Assembly (NCBI GenBank): GCA_025360285.1
Contig: JANYCM010000209.1
Span: forward strand, 1-9,794
Reading direction: 5' to 3'
DNA length: 9,794 nucleotides
Source of the DNA: Sphingomonadales bacterium
GTDB lineage: Bacteria; Pseudomonadota; Alphaproteobacteria; Sphingomonadales; Sphingomonadaceae
The notes beneath the pieces were generated by a model that was given only the letters and a program-made list of their open reading frames with translations, had not been told where the DNA came from and ran no database searches. Each line of letters opens with the position of its first letter. Positions within the stretch are counted from its first letter, which is position 1. The position numbers and the translations under genes are program-made. Positions 1 through 6,996 of the stretch are shown piece after piece.

Positions 1-356
1 TGGCCGCTATTGGCGCCGCCGCGGCCGTCGGCGGTACGATAGGTGCCTGCGGCGTGCCAGGCCAGGCGGATGAACAGGCCGCCATAATTGCCATAGTCCG
101 CCGGCCACCAGGGCTGGCTATCGGTCATCAACGCTGCAAGATCGGCCTTGAGCGCGGCATAATCGAGCGCGGCAAAGGCCTTCGCATAGTCGAAATCGCC
201 GTCCATCGGATCGGGCGAGACGCCACCCTGGCTGAGGATGTCGACGGGCAACGCCTCCGGCCACCAGTCGCGGTTGGTGCGTCCAAGCAGTGACCGAGCC
301 GTCGCCGAATGTTGCACCGGGCAGCCCCCGCCAACATCGCTATTCGTCGTGTCCAT
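1..356 (-). CDS. katG: Catalase-peroxidase KatG, N-terminal 118 residues (runs off left edge)
   Basis: This is the N-terminal part of the bifunctional haem catalase-peroxidase (EC 1.11.1.21), a cytoplasmic enzyme that removes hydrogen peroxide. The visible residues show KatG hallmarks in order: a short N-terminal GGGCPV segment, TNRDWWP (residues 27-33), DPMDGDFDYA (49-58), LMTDSQPWWPADYGNYGGLF (76-95), then the distal haem-pocket motif RLAWHAAGTYR. In that motif Arg97, Trp100 and His101 correspond to the conserved catalytic Arg-Trp-His, and the Trp belongs to the Met-Tyr-Trp cofactor of this family. Family members are about 720-750 residues long, so most of the gene, including the proximal haem ligand, lies outside the window. 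The ATG at 356-354 is preferred because GGAG (367-364) sits 7 bases upstream. The ATG at 361-359 is in another frame. The gene starts 87 bases after the eutC stop on the same strand and probably has its own promoter. Confidence 0.95.
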   Translation of the reverse strand, partial: MDTTNSDVGGGCPVQHSATARSLLGRTNRDWWPEALPVDILSQGGVSPDPMDGDFDYAKAFAALDYAALKADLAALMTDSQPWWPADYGNYGGLFIRLAWHAAGTYRTADGRGGANSG

Positions 357-443
357 GTCATGTCTCCAACTGGCCTGCGGGCATGATAGGCCGAACGGCA
401 GAGTCGCAGAAGTGCGTAATTTTGATCACACCGACCGAGAAAA

Positions 444-1178
444 TCAATCGATCTGCAGGCGTGTCCCGCCAAGCCCAGGTGCCGAATCGCTTTCGTCCTT
501 GAGCGCCACCCCCGTCAGCCGCCGTGCGCGCGCCTCGTGCACCAGCCAGGCAATCCGGTCGGCGGCGGCAGCATAGCCAAGACCATGCGGTGGCCGAATA
601 TTTGAGACACAATTTCGTTCGCTATCGAGGCGGCCGGCGCGCGGATTCCAGGTGATATAGGCGCCGAGACTGTCGGGGGCGCTCAACCCCGGGCGCTCGC
701 CGATCAGGATGACGACAAGTTCGACCGCCAGCGCCACGCCGATGGCATCGCCGAGCGCGACCCGCGCCTGATGCGCCGCAACCACCGGCGCCAGCCTGCC
801 GCCGAGGCGCGGCAACAGCGCCGAGAGCAGCGGCACCGCATGGCGCGCGACAGCAGTTGCCGACAGGCCATCGGCGACAATAATGGCGGTGTCGGCACCG
901 GTCGGCGCGAGCCGATGCACATCATCAATTGCCAGCAGCCTGCCAAGGTCGGGTCGCTGCAAATAGGTGATGCGATCGGCCGCCTGACTATGCACTTCGA
1001 TCACCTTAAACGCCGCGTGGAGGGCATCGGTATCGAACGCCGCATGCACGGCATCACGCGCCCGGGCATGCGCCAGTTCGAACGCCAGCGCTGAACCAGT
1101 GCCGAGCGACTGGCCCGTTCGCGTCAGGCCGATCCGCGCCTGGGTGAGCGCCACAAGGCGTGCCGGCAATTCAGCCAT
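444..1178 (-). CDS. eutC: Ethanolamine ammonia-lyase small (light) subunit EutC
   Basis: Small subunit of adenosylcobalamin-dependent ethanolamine ammonia-lyase (EC 4.3.1.7), which with EutB converts ethanolamine to acetaldehyde and ammonia. It contributes to the cobalamin-binding interface. The 244-residue product carries the family signature towards its C-terminus: RVALGDAIG (139-147), LIGERPGLSAPDSLGAY (158-174), the ERNCVSNIR segment (187-195, Cys190), then an Ala-rich helix and LTGVALK (221-227). It is shorter than the E. coli protein (about 295 residues), mainly at the N-terminus, as in the short type common in non-enteric bacteria. The ATG at 1178-1176 overlaps the eutB stop by 8 bases (ATGGCTGA). 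No strong Shine-Dalgarno sequence precedes it, so translation is probably coupled to eutB. The open frame extends upstream to 1388, but that part lies inside eutB and does not resemble EutC. Identification is secure. Confidence 0.96.
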   Translation of the reverse strand: MAELPARLVALTQARIGLTRTGQSLGTGSALAFELAHARARDAVHAAFDTDALHAAFKVIEVHSQAADRITYLQRPDLGRLLAIDDVHRLAPTGADTAIIVADGLSATAVARHAVPLLSALLPRLGGRLAPVVAAHQARVALGDAIGVALAVELVVILIGERPGLSAPDSLGAYITWNPRAGRLDSERNCVSNIRPPHGLGYAAAADRIAWLVHEARARRLTGVALKDESDSAPGLGGTRLQID

Positions 1179-2544
1179 CGAGCAGCGCCGGCAGGGCAAG
1201 CGCCAGTGGCGTTGCGGCGATGTGGCCGGCGCTGTCGGTGATGCCGCTCGCCAGCAGCCAGTCTTCGAATTCAGGCGCCGGACGCAGACCAAGGGTTTCA
1301 CGCAGGTAAAGCACGTCGTGGAAGCTCGTCGATTGATAGTTGAGCATGATGTCGTCGGACCCGGGCACGCCCATGATGAAATTGACACCGGCGACCCCCG
1401 CCAGCGTCATGATGCTGTCGATGTCATCCTGATCGGCCTCGGCATGGTTGGTATAGCAGATATCGACCCCCATCGGCAGGCCGAGCAGTTTGCCGCAGCA
1501 ATGATCCTCCAGCGCGGCGCGCAAAATCTGCTTGCCGTCGTATAGATATTCGGGGCCAATGAAACCGACGACCGAATTGACCAGCAGCGGCTGGAAGCGG
1601 CGCGCGACGCCATAGGCGCGGCATTCCAGCGTCTGCTGGTCAACGCCGTGATGCGCGCCCGCCGACAGGGCCGAACCCTGGCCGGTTTCGACGTAGAAGG
1701 CGTTGTCACCGATGCTGCCACGGCCCAGTGACTGCGCTGCCGCGGCGGCTTCGGCGAGGAGCGCCAGATCGATGCCGAAGCCGTGATTGGCGCCCTGTGT
1801 CCCCGCAACCGACTGGAAGACCAGATCGACCGGTGCCCCCCGCCCGATCAGCGCGATGCTGGTGGTGACATGGGCAAGCACACAGCTTTGGGTGGGAATG
1901 GCAAGGCGCAAGCGGATATCATCGAGCATCGCCAGCAGGGTTGCGGTGCTGGCCAGGCTGTCGCTGGCCGGGTTGATGCCGATACAGGCATCGCCCGACC
2001 CGAGCAGCAGGCCATCAAGGATAGAGGCCGCGATTCCGGCGGGATCATCAGTGGGATGATTGGGCTGCAACCGCGACGACAGGCGACCCGCCAGGCCCAG
2101 ACTGTTGCGGAAGCTTGTGACGACGCGCAGCTTGGCGGCAACGACAACAAGGTCCTGGTTGCGCATCAGCTTGGATACGCCCGCGACCATTTCCGGAGTC
2201 AGGCCCGGCGCGGCAGCGGCAATCGCGGCGCCGTCAGCCGCCAGCAACCAATCGCGAAAGGCCCCGACCGTCAGGGCCGCCAGCGGCGCAAAGGCGGCGG
2301 CGTCATGGCTGTCGATGATCAGGCGGGAGACCTCGTCGTTCTCATAGGGAATCACCAGGTCATGCAAAAACGTCGCCAGCGGCAGGTCGGCGAGCGCATA
2401 ACGCGCCGCGATACGGGATTCGGCGCTGGTGGCTGCGATACCGGCAAGGACATCGCCCGAACGCAGCGGCGTTGCGGCGGCGAGCAGCGCTTTCAAATCG
2501 GAAAAGACGTGACGGGTGCCGGCGAGATCGGTGTGATACGCCAT
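1171..2544 (-). CDS. eutB: Ethanolamine ammonia-lyase large (heavy) subunit EutB
   Basis: Catalytic large subunit of ethanolamine ammonia-lyase, a TIM-barrel protein that binds ethanolamine and, with EutC, adenosylcobalamin. At 457 residues it matches the E. coli length (453) and aligns end to end with it from memory. Visible motifs: LRSGDVLAG (27-35), SSRLQPNHPTDD (156-167), IGINP (188-192), IPTQSCVLAHVTT (216-228), YVETGQGSALSAGA (284-297), VGFIGPEYLY (326-335), DICYTNHAEADQ (361-372) and DDIMLNYQSTSFHD (397-410). Residues known to contact substrate in E. coli (Arg160, Gln162, Asn193, Glu287, Asp362) correspond to Arg158, Gln160, Asn191, Glu286 and Asp361, so the enzyme looks intact. The ATG at 2544-2542 shares one base with the permease stop (TGATG), and the 3' end overlaps eutC. 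The three genes therefore form one operon. No eutA reactivase, shell protein or acetaldehyde dehydrogenase gene is next to it in the window. Confidence 0.98.
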   Translation of the reverse strand: MAYHTDLAGTRHVFSDLKALLAAATPLRSGDVLAGIAATSAESRIAARYALADLPLATFLHDLVIPYENDEVSRLIIDSHDAAAFAPLAALTVGAFRDWLLAADGAAIAAAAPGLTPEMVAGVSKLMRNQDLVVVAAKLRVVTSFRNSLGLAGRLSSRLQPNHPTDDPAGIAASILDGLLLGSGDACIGINPASDSLASTATLLAMLDDIRLRLAIPTQSCVLAHVTTSIALIGRGAPVDLVFQSVAGTQGANHGFGIDLALLAEAAAAAQSLGRGSIGDNAFYVETGQGSALSAGAHHGVDQQTLECRAYGVARRFQPLLVNSVVGFIGPEYLYDGKQILRAALEDHCCGKLLGLPMGVDICYTNHAEADQDDIDSIMTLAGVAGVNFIMGVPGSDDIMLNYQSTSFHDVLYLRETLGLRPAPEFEDWLLASGITDSAGHIAATPLALALPALLDG

Positions 2545-3935
2545 CAGACTTCAAGATCATGTTCGAGCGCAGCCAGCAGCCCCGGCCGGCGGCTATCCAG
2601 CGCGCCAAACCACAGCGCCCCGACGGCCATATAGGCAGCAAACAGCCAGGGCAGCATGTCATAGGGAGGTGCCGGCACGGGCCAGATGCTGGCGATGATG
2701 ACGAATGCGACCAGCACGATTCCGGCCACCGCCACCAGCGCCTGGCGCGTGCCGAGGCTGCCGCTGTGCCGCAGATCGACCGGCGCGGCGAGGCAAACAC
2801 CGAGATAGACCAGCAGAAAGCCCAAAGTAGCGAACGTGCCTGTCAAGCCGAAGCCGAGCAGCGCGCCGAGCGGCAACATCGCCAGACTGGCGACTAGCAC
2901 CAGCCCGCAAGCCACTGCCACCGCGACATGCGGCGTGCGGTGGTGGGCATGAACCCGCCCCAGCCCGGCGCCGATGAAGCCATAACGCCCCATCGAGAAC
3001 AACAGCCGTGACGCGGCGTTGACCGAGGCCAGCACACAGGCAAAGCCGCTGATGATGGCGGCGAAATATACCACCGCCGACAGCCAGCCGAGGCCGGCGC
3101 GCAAGGTCATTTCGGCAAAGGGCGAGCCGCTGGCGGCGATGGCACCGGCATCATCGTCCATGCCGAGCAGCATCAGATAGGCCATGGCGGCAAAGAACAG
3201 CCCGACGCCGATGGCACTGCCCATGATGGCGCGCGGCACGGCAATGGCGGGGTCACGGGTTTCGCGCGCCAGGGTCGCGGCACTTTCAAAGCCGACGAAG
3301 CTGAACACCGCAAAGGCCAGCGCCGAGGTTATGCCGCCGGCCGGCAGCGCCGCGATATCGAGCTGCCGGGGATCGATAAGGCTGCCATGCCGCCAGGCGA
3401 CAACCGCAATGATGGCGATGATGATGGCCAGCGACGCCGCTTCCAGCACCAACGCCAGCCGCGACGACAATTTGACGTCGCGCCAGCCCGCCCAGCCGAC
3501 CAGCGCGGTGACGGCAATGACCGGGCACCAATCCGGCGGCACCAGCGCCGCCAGGCCCAGCGCCGTCAGCACATTGCCGAAGAAGATGGTGCACGCCAGC
3601 GTGATCGCCACGGCAGTAAACAGATAGGCGGCGATCATCGCCCACCCCGCCAGCGCCCCGGCCAAGGGCCCGAAATTGCGGCCGATATAGAGGAAGTATG
3701 ACCCCGATTGCGGATGCCGGCGCGCCAGCGCCGCGATATTGGCAGCCACAAACATCATGCCGATGGTGGCGATAAGATAGGCCAGCCAGGCACCGCGCCC
3801 CGCCAGCCCGGCAACAACGGTGATGTTGATCGCCGGCGTAAGGGTCGGCCCGACATTGGCGATGGATTGGCCCAGGATTTCGACTTGCGACAGGCTGGCA
3901 TGGCGCAGGCGCGGCGGGGTGTTGGCTGTCACCAA
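2544..3935 (-). CDS. APC-superfamily permease, probable ethanolamine importer
   Basis: Inner-membrane amino acid/polyamine/organocation (APC) permease of up to 463 residues with about 12 hydrophobic segments. Features: an N-terminal amphipathic stretch, then helix 1 around residues 18-45 containing IANVGPTLTPAI; PQSGSYFLYIGRNFGP (75-90), a typical APC loop; FSFVGFESAATLARETRDPAIAVPRAI (211-237, the helix 6 motif of APC carriers); and SRLLFSMGRYGFI (309-321) followed by VHAHHRTPHVAVA (328-340). Substrate is inferred from position only: the gene overlaps eutB by one base (TGATG). From memory it does not look like a close copy of the well-known Eat-type ethanolamine permease, so another amine cannot be excluded. 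No suitable ATG exists near the start. TTG at 3935-3933 or the adjacent GTG at 3932-3930 would start it, preceded only by weak purine-rich GGACACAGG. The next methionine is at residue 60, after the first helix. The start is therefore uncertain, but the gene itself is not. Confidence 0.88.
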   Translation of the reverse strand: MVTANTPPRLRHASLSQVEILGQSIANVGPTLTPAINITVVAGLAGRGAWLAYLIATIGMMFVAANIAALARRHPQSGSYFLYIGRNFGPLAGALAGWAMIAAYLFTAVAITLACTIFFGNVLTALGLAALVPPDWCPVIAVTALVGWAGWRDVKLSSRLALVLEAASLAIIIAIIAVVAWRHGSLIDPRQLDIAALPAGGITSALAFAVFSFVGFESAATLARETRDPAIAVPRAIMGSAIGVGLFFAAMAYLMLLGMDDDAGAIAASGSPFAEMTLRAGLGWLSAVVYFAAIISGFACVLASVNAASRLLFSMGRYGFIGAGLGRVHAHHRTPHVAVAVACGLVLVASLAMLPLGALLGFGLTGTFATLGFLLVYLGVCLAAPVDLRHSGSLGTRQALVAVAGIVLVAFVIIASIWPVPAPPYDMLPWLFAAYMAVGALWFGALDSRRPGLLAALEHDLEV

Positions 3936-3977
3936 CCTGTGTCCGGTCGCGGTGCGGCTGTGCTCTGCATGACGGGC

Positions 3978-4006
3978 AATGTTCGCGATTAGTCCGGGCT
4001 GGTCAA
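3978..4006 (-). promoter_or_regulatory. Candidate promoter of the permease-eutB-eutC operon
   Basis: In the gap between the divergent permease and propeller genes, the minus strand carries TTGACC (4006-4001, five of six matches to the -35 consensus), a 17-base spacer and AACATT (3983-3978, only three of six to the -10 consensus). Transcription would start about 35 bases before the permease start. The -10 match is poor and the region is GC-rich, so this is only a candidate. No convincing operator palindrome was seen. Confidence 0.22.
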
Positions 4007-4117
4007 TGCCGACGCGTGATGGCCAGGCGCTGGCGGCCGGCCTGCGTCACCATCGCGCGCCGGTGCTGTGTTATGTTGGGGCTTGTATCTGTCGGTGGCG
4101 CTTGCAATCCATGACCC

Positions 4118-4123
4118 AAGGAG
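4118..4123 (+). promoter_or_regulatory. Ribosome binding site AAGGAG of the plus-strand propeller gene
   Basis: AAGGAG lies 8 bases before the ATG at 4132. It decides the start: an in-frame ATG at 4111 lies upstream of this site, and a longer open frame reaches back to 3979. Only the start at 4132 places the hydrophobic signal peptide at the very N-terminus. Confidence 0.85.
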
Positions 4124-4131
4124 ATTTTGCC

Positions 4132-5118
4132 ATGCGTTCCATCATTCTGGCGGCGGCAGTGTTCGCCCAGGCTGCGGCGGCAGCGCCAGCGTACAAGATC
4201 ATCGACCGCATCCCCGGCCCCGATGGCGGGTGGGATTATGTGCGCGTTGATCCCGCCCATGATCGTCTGCTGGTGGCGCGCGGTACATCGGTGATGGCGG
4301 TTGATCTGGCGACACGGGGGGTGACGCCGGGGTTGGCGCCGGGGGCACGGCTGCACGATGCCCTGCCGCTCAATGGCGAAATGCTGGTTACCAATGGCGG
4401 CACGGCGACTGCGGTGTTCGCCGATGCGGTGACGGGTGACACGCTGGCGACGGTGGCCACCGGCAAGGGGCCAGACGCCGCGACTTTCGATCCGCAATCC
4501 GGGCTCGTGCTGGTGATGGACCATGCCGGCGGCCAGGTGACGCTGATCGATCCCAGGGCACATGCGGCGGTCGCCACCATCGATGTCGGCGGTGACATGG
4601 AAGCAGCCGCGGTCAGCGGTGGCCGCGCCTATGTCAATGTCGAGGACAAGAACCAGATCGCCGTCATCGATATCGCCAAACGCAGCGTTGTAGCGCGCTG
4701 GCCGCTGCCTGGTTGTGACGCGCCAACCGGCATCGCGCTGATCAATGCCGGCAAGCGGTTGATTTCGGCGTGCGACGGATCATCGGTGATCGTCGATATT
4801 GCCAGTGGGCGCGTAGTTCAGGCGCTGCCGACCGGCAAGGGCGCCGATGGCGTCGTCTATGATGCGAAGCGCGATCTGGCCTTTGTCTCGGCCGGGCGTG
4901 ACGGCACCCTGTCGGTGATCGCACTGGGCGGCCCGGCGGCGCGCATCATCCAGACCCTGCCGACCCAGGCCAGCGCCCGCACCATCGCCATCGATGATCG
5001 CAGTGGCCGGCTATACCTGCCGGCGGCGACGCTGGGTCAGGCGCCGGCGGGCGGCGGCCGGGCTCCGGTTGTGCCGGGCAGTTTTGTGGTGCTGGTGATC
5101 GACAGCGTCGCCGGCTGA
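4132..5118 (+). CDS. Exported YncE/YVTN-type beta-propeller protein
   Basis: A 328-residue secreted protein. A signal peptide (MRSIILAAAVFAQAAAAAPA, residues 1-20, probable cleavage near 17-20) is followed by repeated four-stranded propeller blades of the YncE/YVTN kind. Blade-like units include WDYVRVDPAHDRLLVARG (34-51), DAATFDPQSGLVLVMD (115-130) with VTLIDPRAHAAVATIDVG (136-153), RAYVNVEDKNQIAVIDIAKRS (165-185), KRLISACDGSSVIVDIASGRV (208-228) and DGVVYDAKRDLAFVSAGRDG (239-258). Cys195 and Cys214 lie in adjacent blades and could form a disulfide in the periplasm. Such proteins are usually binding scaffolds, and some relatives act with metal or redox systems. No catalytic residues can be assigned, so the function is unknown. 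This is the only plus-strand gene. It is divergent from the ethanolamine operon and ends 4 bases from the stop of the convergent propeller gene, leaving no room for an independent terminator. Confidence 0.88.
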   Translation: MRSIILAAAVFAQAAAAAPAYKIIDRIPGPDGGWDYVRVDPAHDRLLVARGTSVMAVDLATRGVTPGLAPGARLHDALPLNGEMLVTNGGTATAVFADAVTGDTLATVATGKGPDAATFDPQSGLVLVMDHAGGQVTLIDPRAHAAVATIDVGGDMEAAAVSGGRAYVNVEDKNQIAVIDIAKRSVVARWPLPGCDAPTGIALINAGKRLISACDGSSVIVDIASGRVVQALPTGKGADGVVYDAKRDLAFVSAGRDGTLSVIALGGPAARIIQTLPTQASARTIAIDDRSGRLYLPAATLGQAPAGGGRAPVVPGSFVVLVIDSVAG

Positions 5119-5122
5119 GGTT

Positions 5123-6049
5123 TCAGTTGCCGATATTGGCGGGGTCAGCCCACCAGGACAGGGTGTGGACGTCATGTGCGGAGGTCCACACGCCGGCAGG
5201 TGTGTAGCGCAGGGCGCCGCTACCCGCGGCCTTGCCGACACGTGCGCGGATCGCCAGTGACACGGGATCGATGACGACGAAGGTCTGGCCGGCGGTGGTG
5301 CGCAGCCAGACCTTGCCGCCGCCGGTATCGATATCGCCATATTTCAAACTGGGGTCGACTTTCACGCGGCCGGCGACATCACCGGTTTCCGGGTCGATTC
5401 GCGCCACCGTGCCATCGCCCTGTTCCTGGACCCAGACGCCGCCTTCGCCCGCGGCGAGGAAGCCGGGCTGGCGGCCGAGCTTTGTCGTCTTGACGACGCT
5501 GTTGGTCGCCGGATCGACCTTCTGCACAGTCTGGCGCGCGCCGCTGACCACCCAGAGCGAGCCGAAGCCGAAGGCGAGATAGCTGCTGTCGGCTTCCACC
5601 GGCACCGACGCCGTGACGCTGTTGCTGGCCGGATCGACGCGGGCGACGACGCCCTTGTCATCGCTGGCCACCCAGATCGAACCGGCGCCGGCGACAACAT
5701 TCAACTCGCCATCAGGATGCGCGATGCCGGTAGGGATGACGGCGGTGATTTTTGCCGTGGCAAGGTCAATCCTGTTCAGCGTCCGATCCTTGCAATCGGC
5801 GACCCATAGCGAGCCGGCGGCAATCGCCATGGCACCGCAAGGGTGCGCCATGGCGACTTCGGCGCGCTTTTCGGTCTTCGACCAACGTTCGACGCGGCCC
5901 TTGTTGGTCACCCAGACCGCATCGCCATCGACCGCGATGAAATCAGCGAAGCCCGGCACGCTGATGACCTGTTCAGTCGGTTCTGCGGCGAATGCCGAGG
6001 TTACGGCCATGCATCCTCCCATCCACACAGCGGCCCAGTGCTTTTTCAA
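5123..6049 (-). CDS. Exported Vgb-like (streptogramin lyase family) beta-propeller protein
   Basis: Secreted propeller protein of 308 residues when read from TTG at 6049-6047. The signal peptide (MKKHWAAVWMGG, then a core ending AFA before AEP, cleavage near residue 21) is followed by about seven blades with a regular [ASG]-[VLI]-W-V beginning and VDP/IDP ending: AVWVTN (45-50), SLWVAD (80-85), SIWVASDDKGVVARVDPASN (124-143), SLWVVSGARQTVQKVDPATN (164-183), GVWVQEQGDGTVARIDPETG (204-223), KVWLRTTAGQTFVVIDP (246-262) and GVWTSA (286-291). This pattern is typical of the virginiamycin B lyase-like family, most members of which are not antibiotic lyases. I cannot map the Vgb catalytic His/Glu, so no enzyme activity is claimed. 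Cys71 and Cys86 are candidates for a disulfide. A lipoprotein reading (MGGC) is possible but the lipobox is poor. It follows the hydroxylase gene by 32 bases on the same strand and is probably co-transcribed with it. GTG at 6055 is an alternative start, but it directly abuts the ribosome binding site. Confidence 0.86.
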   Translation of the reverse strand: MKKHWAAVWMGGCMAVTSAFAAEPTEQVISVPGFADFIAVDGDAVWVTNKGRVERWSKTEKRAEVAMAHPCGAMAIAAGSLWVADCKDRTLNRIDLATAKITAVIPTGIAHPDGELNVVAGAGSIWVASDDKGVVARVDPASNSVTASVPVEADSSYLAFGFGSLWVVSGARQTVQKVDPATNSVVKTTKLGRQPGFLAAGEGGVWVQEQGDGTVARIDPETGDVAGRVKVDPSLKYGDIDTGGGKVWLRTTAGQTFVVIDPVSLAIRARVGKAAGSGALRYTPAGVWTSAHDVHTLSWWADPANIGN

Positions 6050-6051
6050 AT

Positions 6052-6060
6052 TCACCTCCT
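6052..6060 (-). promoter_or_regulatory. Near-perfect Shine-Dalgarno AGGAGGTGA deciding a TTG start
   Basis: The minus strand reads AGGAGGTGA at 6060-6052, a full complement of the 16S anti-Shine-Dalgarno core. GTG at 6055-6053 is part of this site and cannot be a well-spaced start. TTG at 6049-6047 lies 5 bases after AGGAGG and gives a compact Lys-Lys signal peptide. I therefore favour the TTG start. The ATG at 6022 would remove most of the signal-peptide n-region. Confidence 0.75.
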
Positions 6061-6081
6061 GAAGCTGTGCCCGTGCGTGGA

Positions 6082-6966
6082 TCAGCCGGCCGCCGTCGGC
6101 GCCTTGTTCTGCCGTGCCTTGAACTTTTCGATCCAGGGCTGGAACGGAAACAGGAATTGCTCCCGGATCGACAGGCGCTTGCGATCGCCCTGGCCGACGA
6201 CCGATGATTCACCTTCGCGATAGGTGCCGAAGACCCGATCGATGAGGATCAGCGAATTGCCATAATTGCAGCGGGTGTCCTCAAAGCTGAGAGCAGTGTG
6301 GTGCAGGCTGTGATGGCGGATGGTGGTAAAGAAGAAGGAATACCAGATCGGCGGATCGGACCGCACATTGGCATGGGCGAAGGTGGAGACGACGCCGGTG
6401 ACGCCAAAGCCGGCGAACAGCGCTTCCTTGGGCAGATCGAACAGCGCCACGACGCTGAGACTGATCAGGAATAATTCGACCGGGTTGCCAACGGCGCCCT
6501 TCATCGCGTTCAACTGGGTGATATGGTGATGCGGCGCATGCGTTGACCAGAAAACCGCATTGTCATGCATCAGGCGGTGCATCCAATATTGTCCGAATTC
6601 GACCAGGAAAACCACCAGCGCGACCTGGGCGACGAACGGCATGTGCATCGCCCATTCGGTGGTGATGCCGACCGAATGTTTCAACGCCTTCAACGGGTCT
6701 TCGGCAAAGGTTTCGGTGGCCCAGGAAATCGCCGTGGCGCTCATGACGACATAAAACAGGTCGGTGAAGAATTCGCGCTTGTTCATCCGCCATCCGGCAT
6801 GGCGTTCATGGACAAATTCCAGCCCCAGCACGCTCAGCGTGATGACCGCGCTGACAATGACCATGGTCCAGGGGCTCTTCACCCAGGCGGCGGGAGCATT
6901 GGCCCAGAACAGCACGACCAGCGCGACCATGACGGGCGGCAGCAGGTTGAAGACTCTATCCTTCAT
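6082..6966 (-). CDS. Sterol desaturase / fatty acid hydroxylase superfamily membrane protein
   Basis: Integral membrane di-iron oxygenase of 294 residues. Hydrophobic segments lie near residues 8-27, 33-50, 67-86, 108-128 and 163-197. The histidine clusters that bind the two irons are complete: HRLMH (130-134), HAPHHH (143-148), HAN (198-200) and HHSLHH (218-223). These are followed by NYGNSLILIDRVFGTYR (234-250), the usual C-terminal signature of the family. Members use O2 to hydroxylate or desaturate sterols, fatty acids, carotenoids or ether lipids. The substrate here cannot be told from sequence alone. The ATG at 6966-6964 has AGGGGAG (6977-6971) 4 bases upstream. The gene lies 90 bases downstream of the allophanate hydrolase stop and just ahead of the Vgb-like propeller, with which it likely forms a two-gene unit. 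An electron donor (ferredoxin or cytochrome b5-like) is not encoded in the window. Confidence 0.92.
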   Translation of the reverse strand: MKDRVFNLLPPVMVALVVLFWANAPAAWVKSPWTMVIVSAVITLSVLGLEFVHERHAGWRMNKREFFTDLFYVVMSATAISWATETFAEDPLKALKHSVGITTEWAMHMPFVAQVALVVFLVEFGQYWMHRLMHDNAVFWSTHAPHHHITQLNAMKGAVGNPVELFLISLSVVALFDLPKEALFAGFGVTGVVSTFAHANVRSDPPIWYSFFFTTIRHHSLHHTALSFEDTRCNYGNSLILIDRVFGTYREGESSVVGQGDRKRLSIREQFLFPFQPWIEKFKARQNKAPTAAG

Positions 6967-6996
6967 GACACTCCCCTGGCGGTTGGATCACAGGAC

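Larger units (their letters stand above)
3936..4131. other. Divergent intergenic region between permease and propeller genes
   Basis: About 196 bases separate the permease start (minus strand) from the propeller start (plus strand). It must hold promoters for both directions. Apart from the candidate minus-strand promoter and the plus-strand ribosome binding site, I see only short GC-rich palindromes such as GGCCGGCC, and no gene, riboswitch or long repeat. The plus-strand reading frame stays open back to 3979, but that extension has no SD and would bury the signal peptide. Confidence 0.7.

Noticed and set aside
383..447. Possible katG promoter elements (TTGATT with AAAATT at 18-base spacing, or a lone TATCAT at 388-383)
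   Set aside because: Each pair has one weak half, and TATCAT has no acceptable -35 partner. A promoter is likely in this 87-base gap but I cannot place it.
1179..1388. N-terminal extension of eutC back to 1388
   Set aside because: The added 70 residues are out-of-frame eutB sequence and do not resemble EutC. The ATG at 1178 gives the known coupled arrangement.
1783..2634. Long plus-strand open frame (283 codons) antisense to eutB
   Set aside because: It is rich in Arg, Gln and Gly, resembles no family, and lies wholly opposite a strongly conserved eutB. Such antisense frames are expected in GC-rich DNA.
3979..4131. 51-codon N-terminal extension of the plus-strand propeller
   Set aside because: It lacks a ribosome binding site and would place the signal peptide internally. 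AAGGAG at 4118-4123 supports the start at 4132.
5123..6049. True virginiamycin B lyase antibiotic-resistance gene
   Set aside because: The protein is exported, and the catalytic His/Glu residues of Vgb could not be recognised. The blade pattern is shared by many non-lyase propellers.
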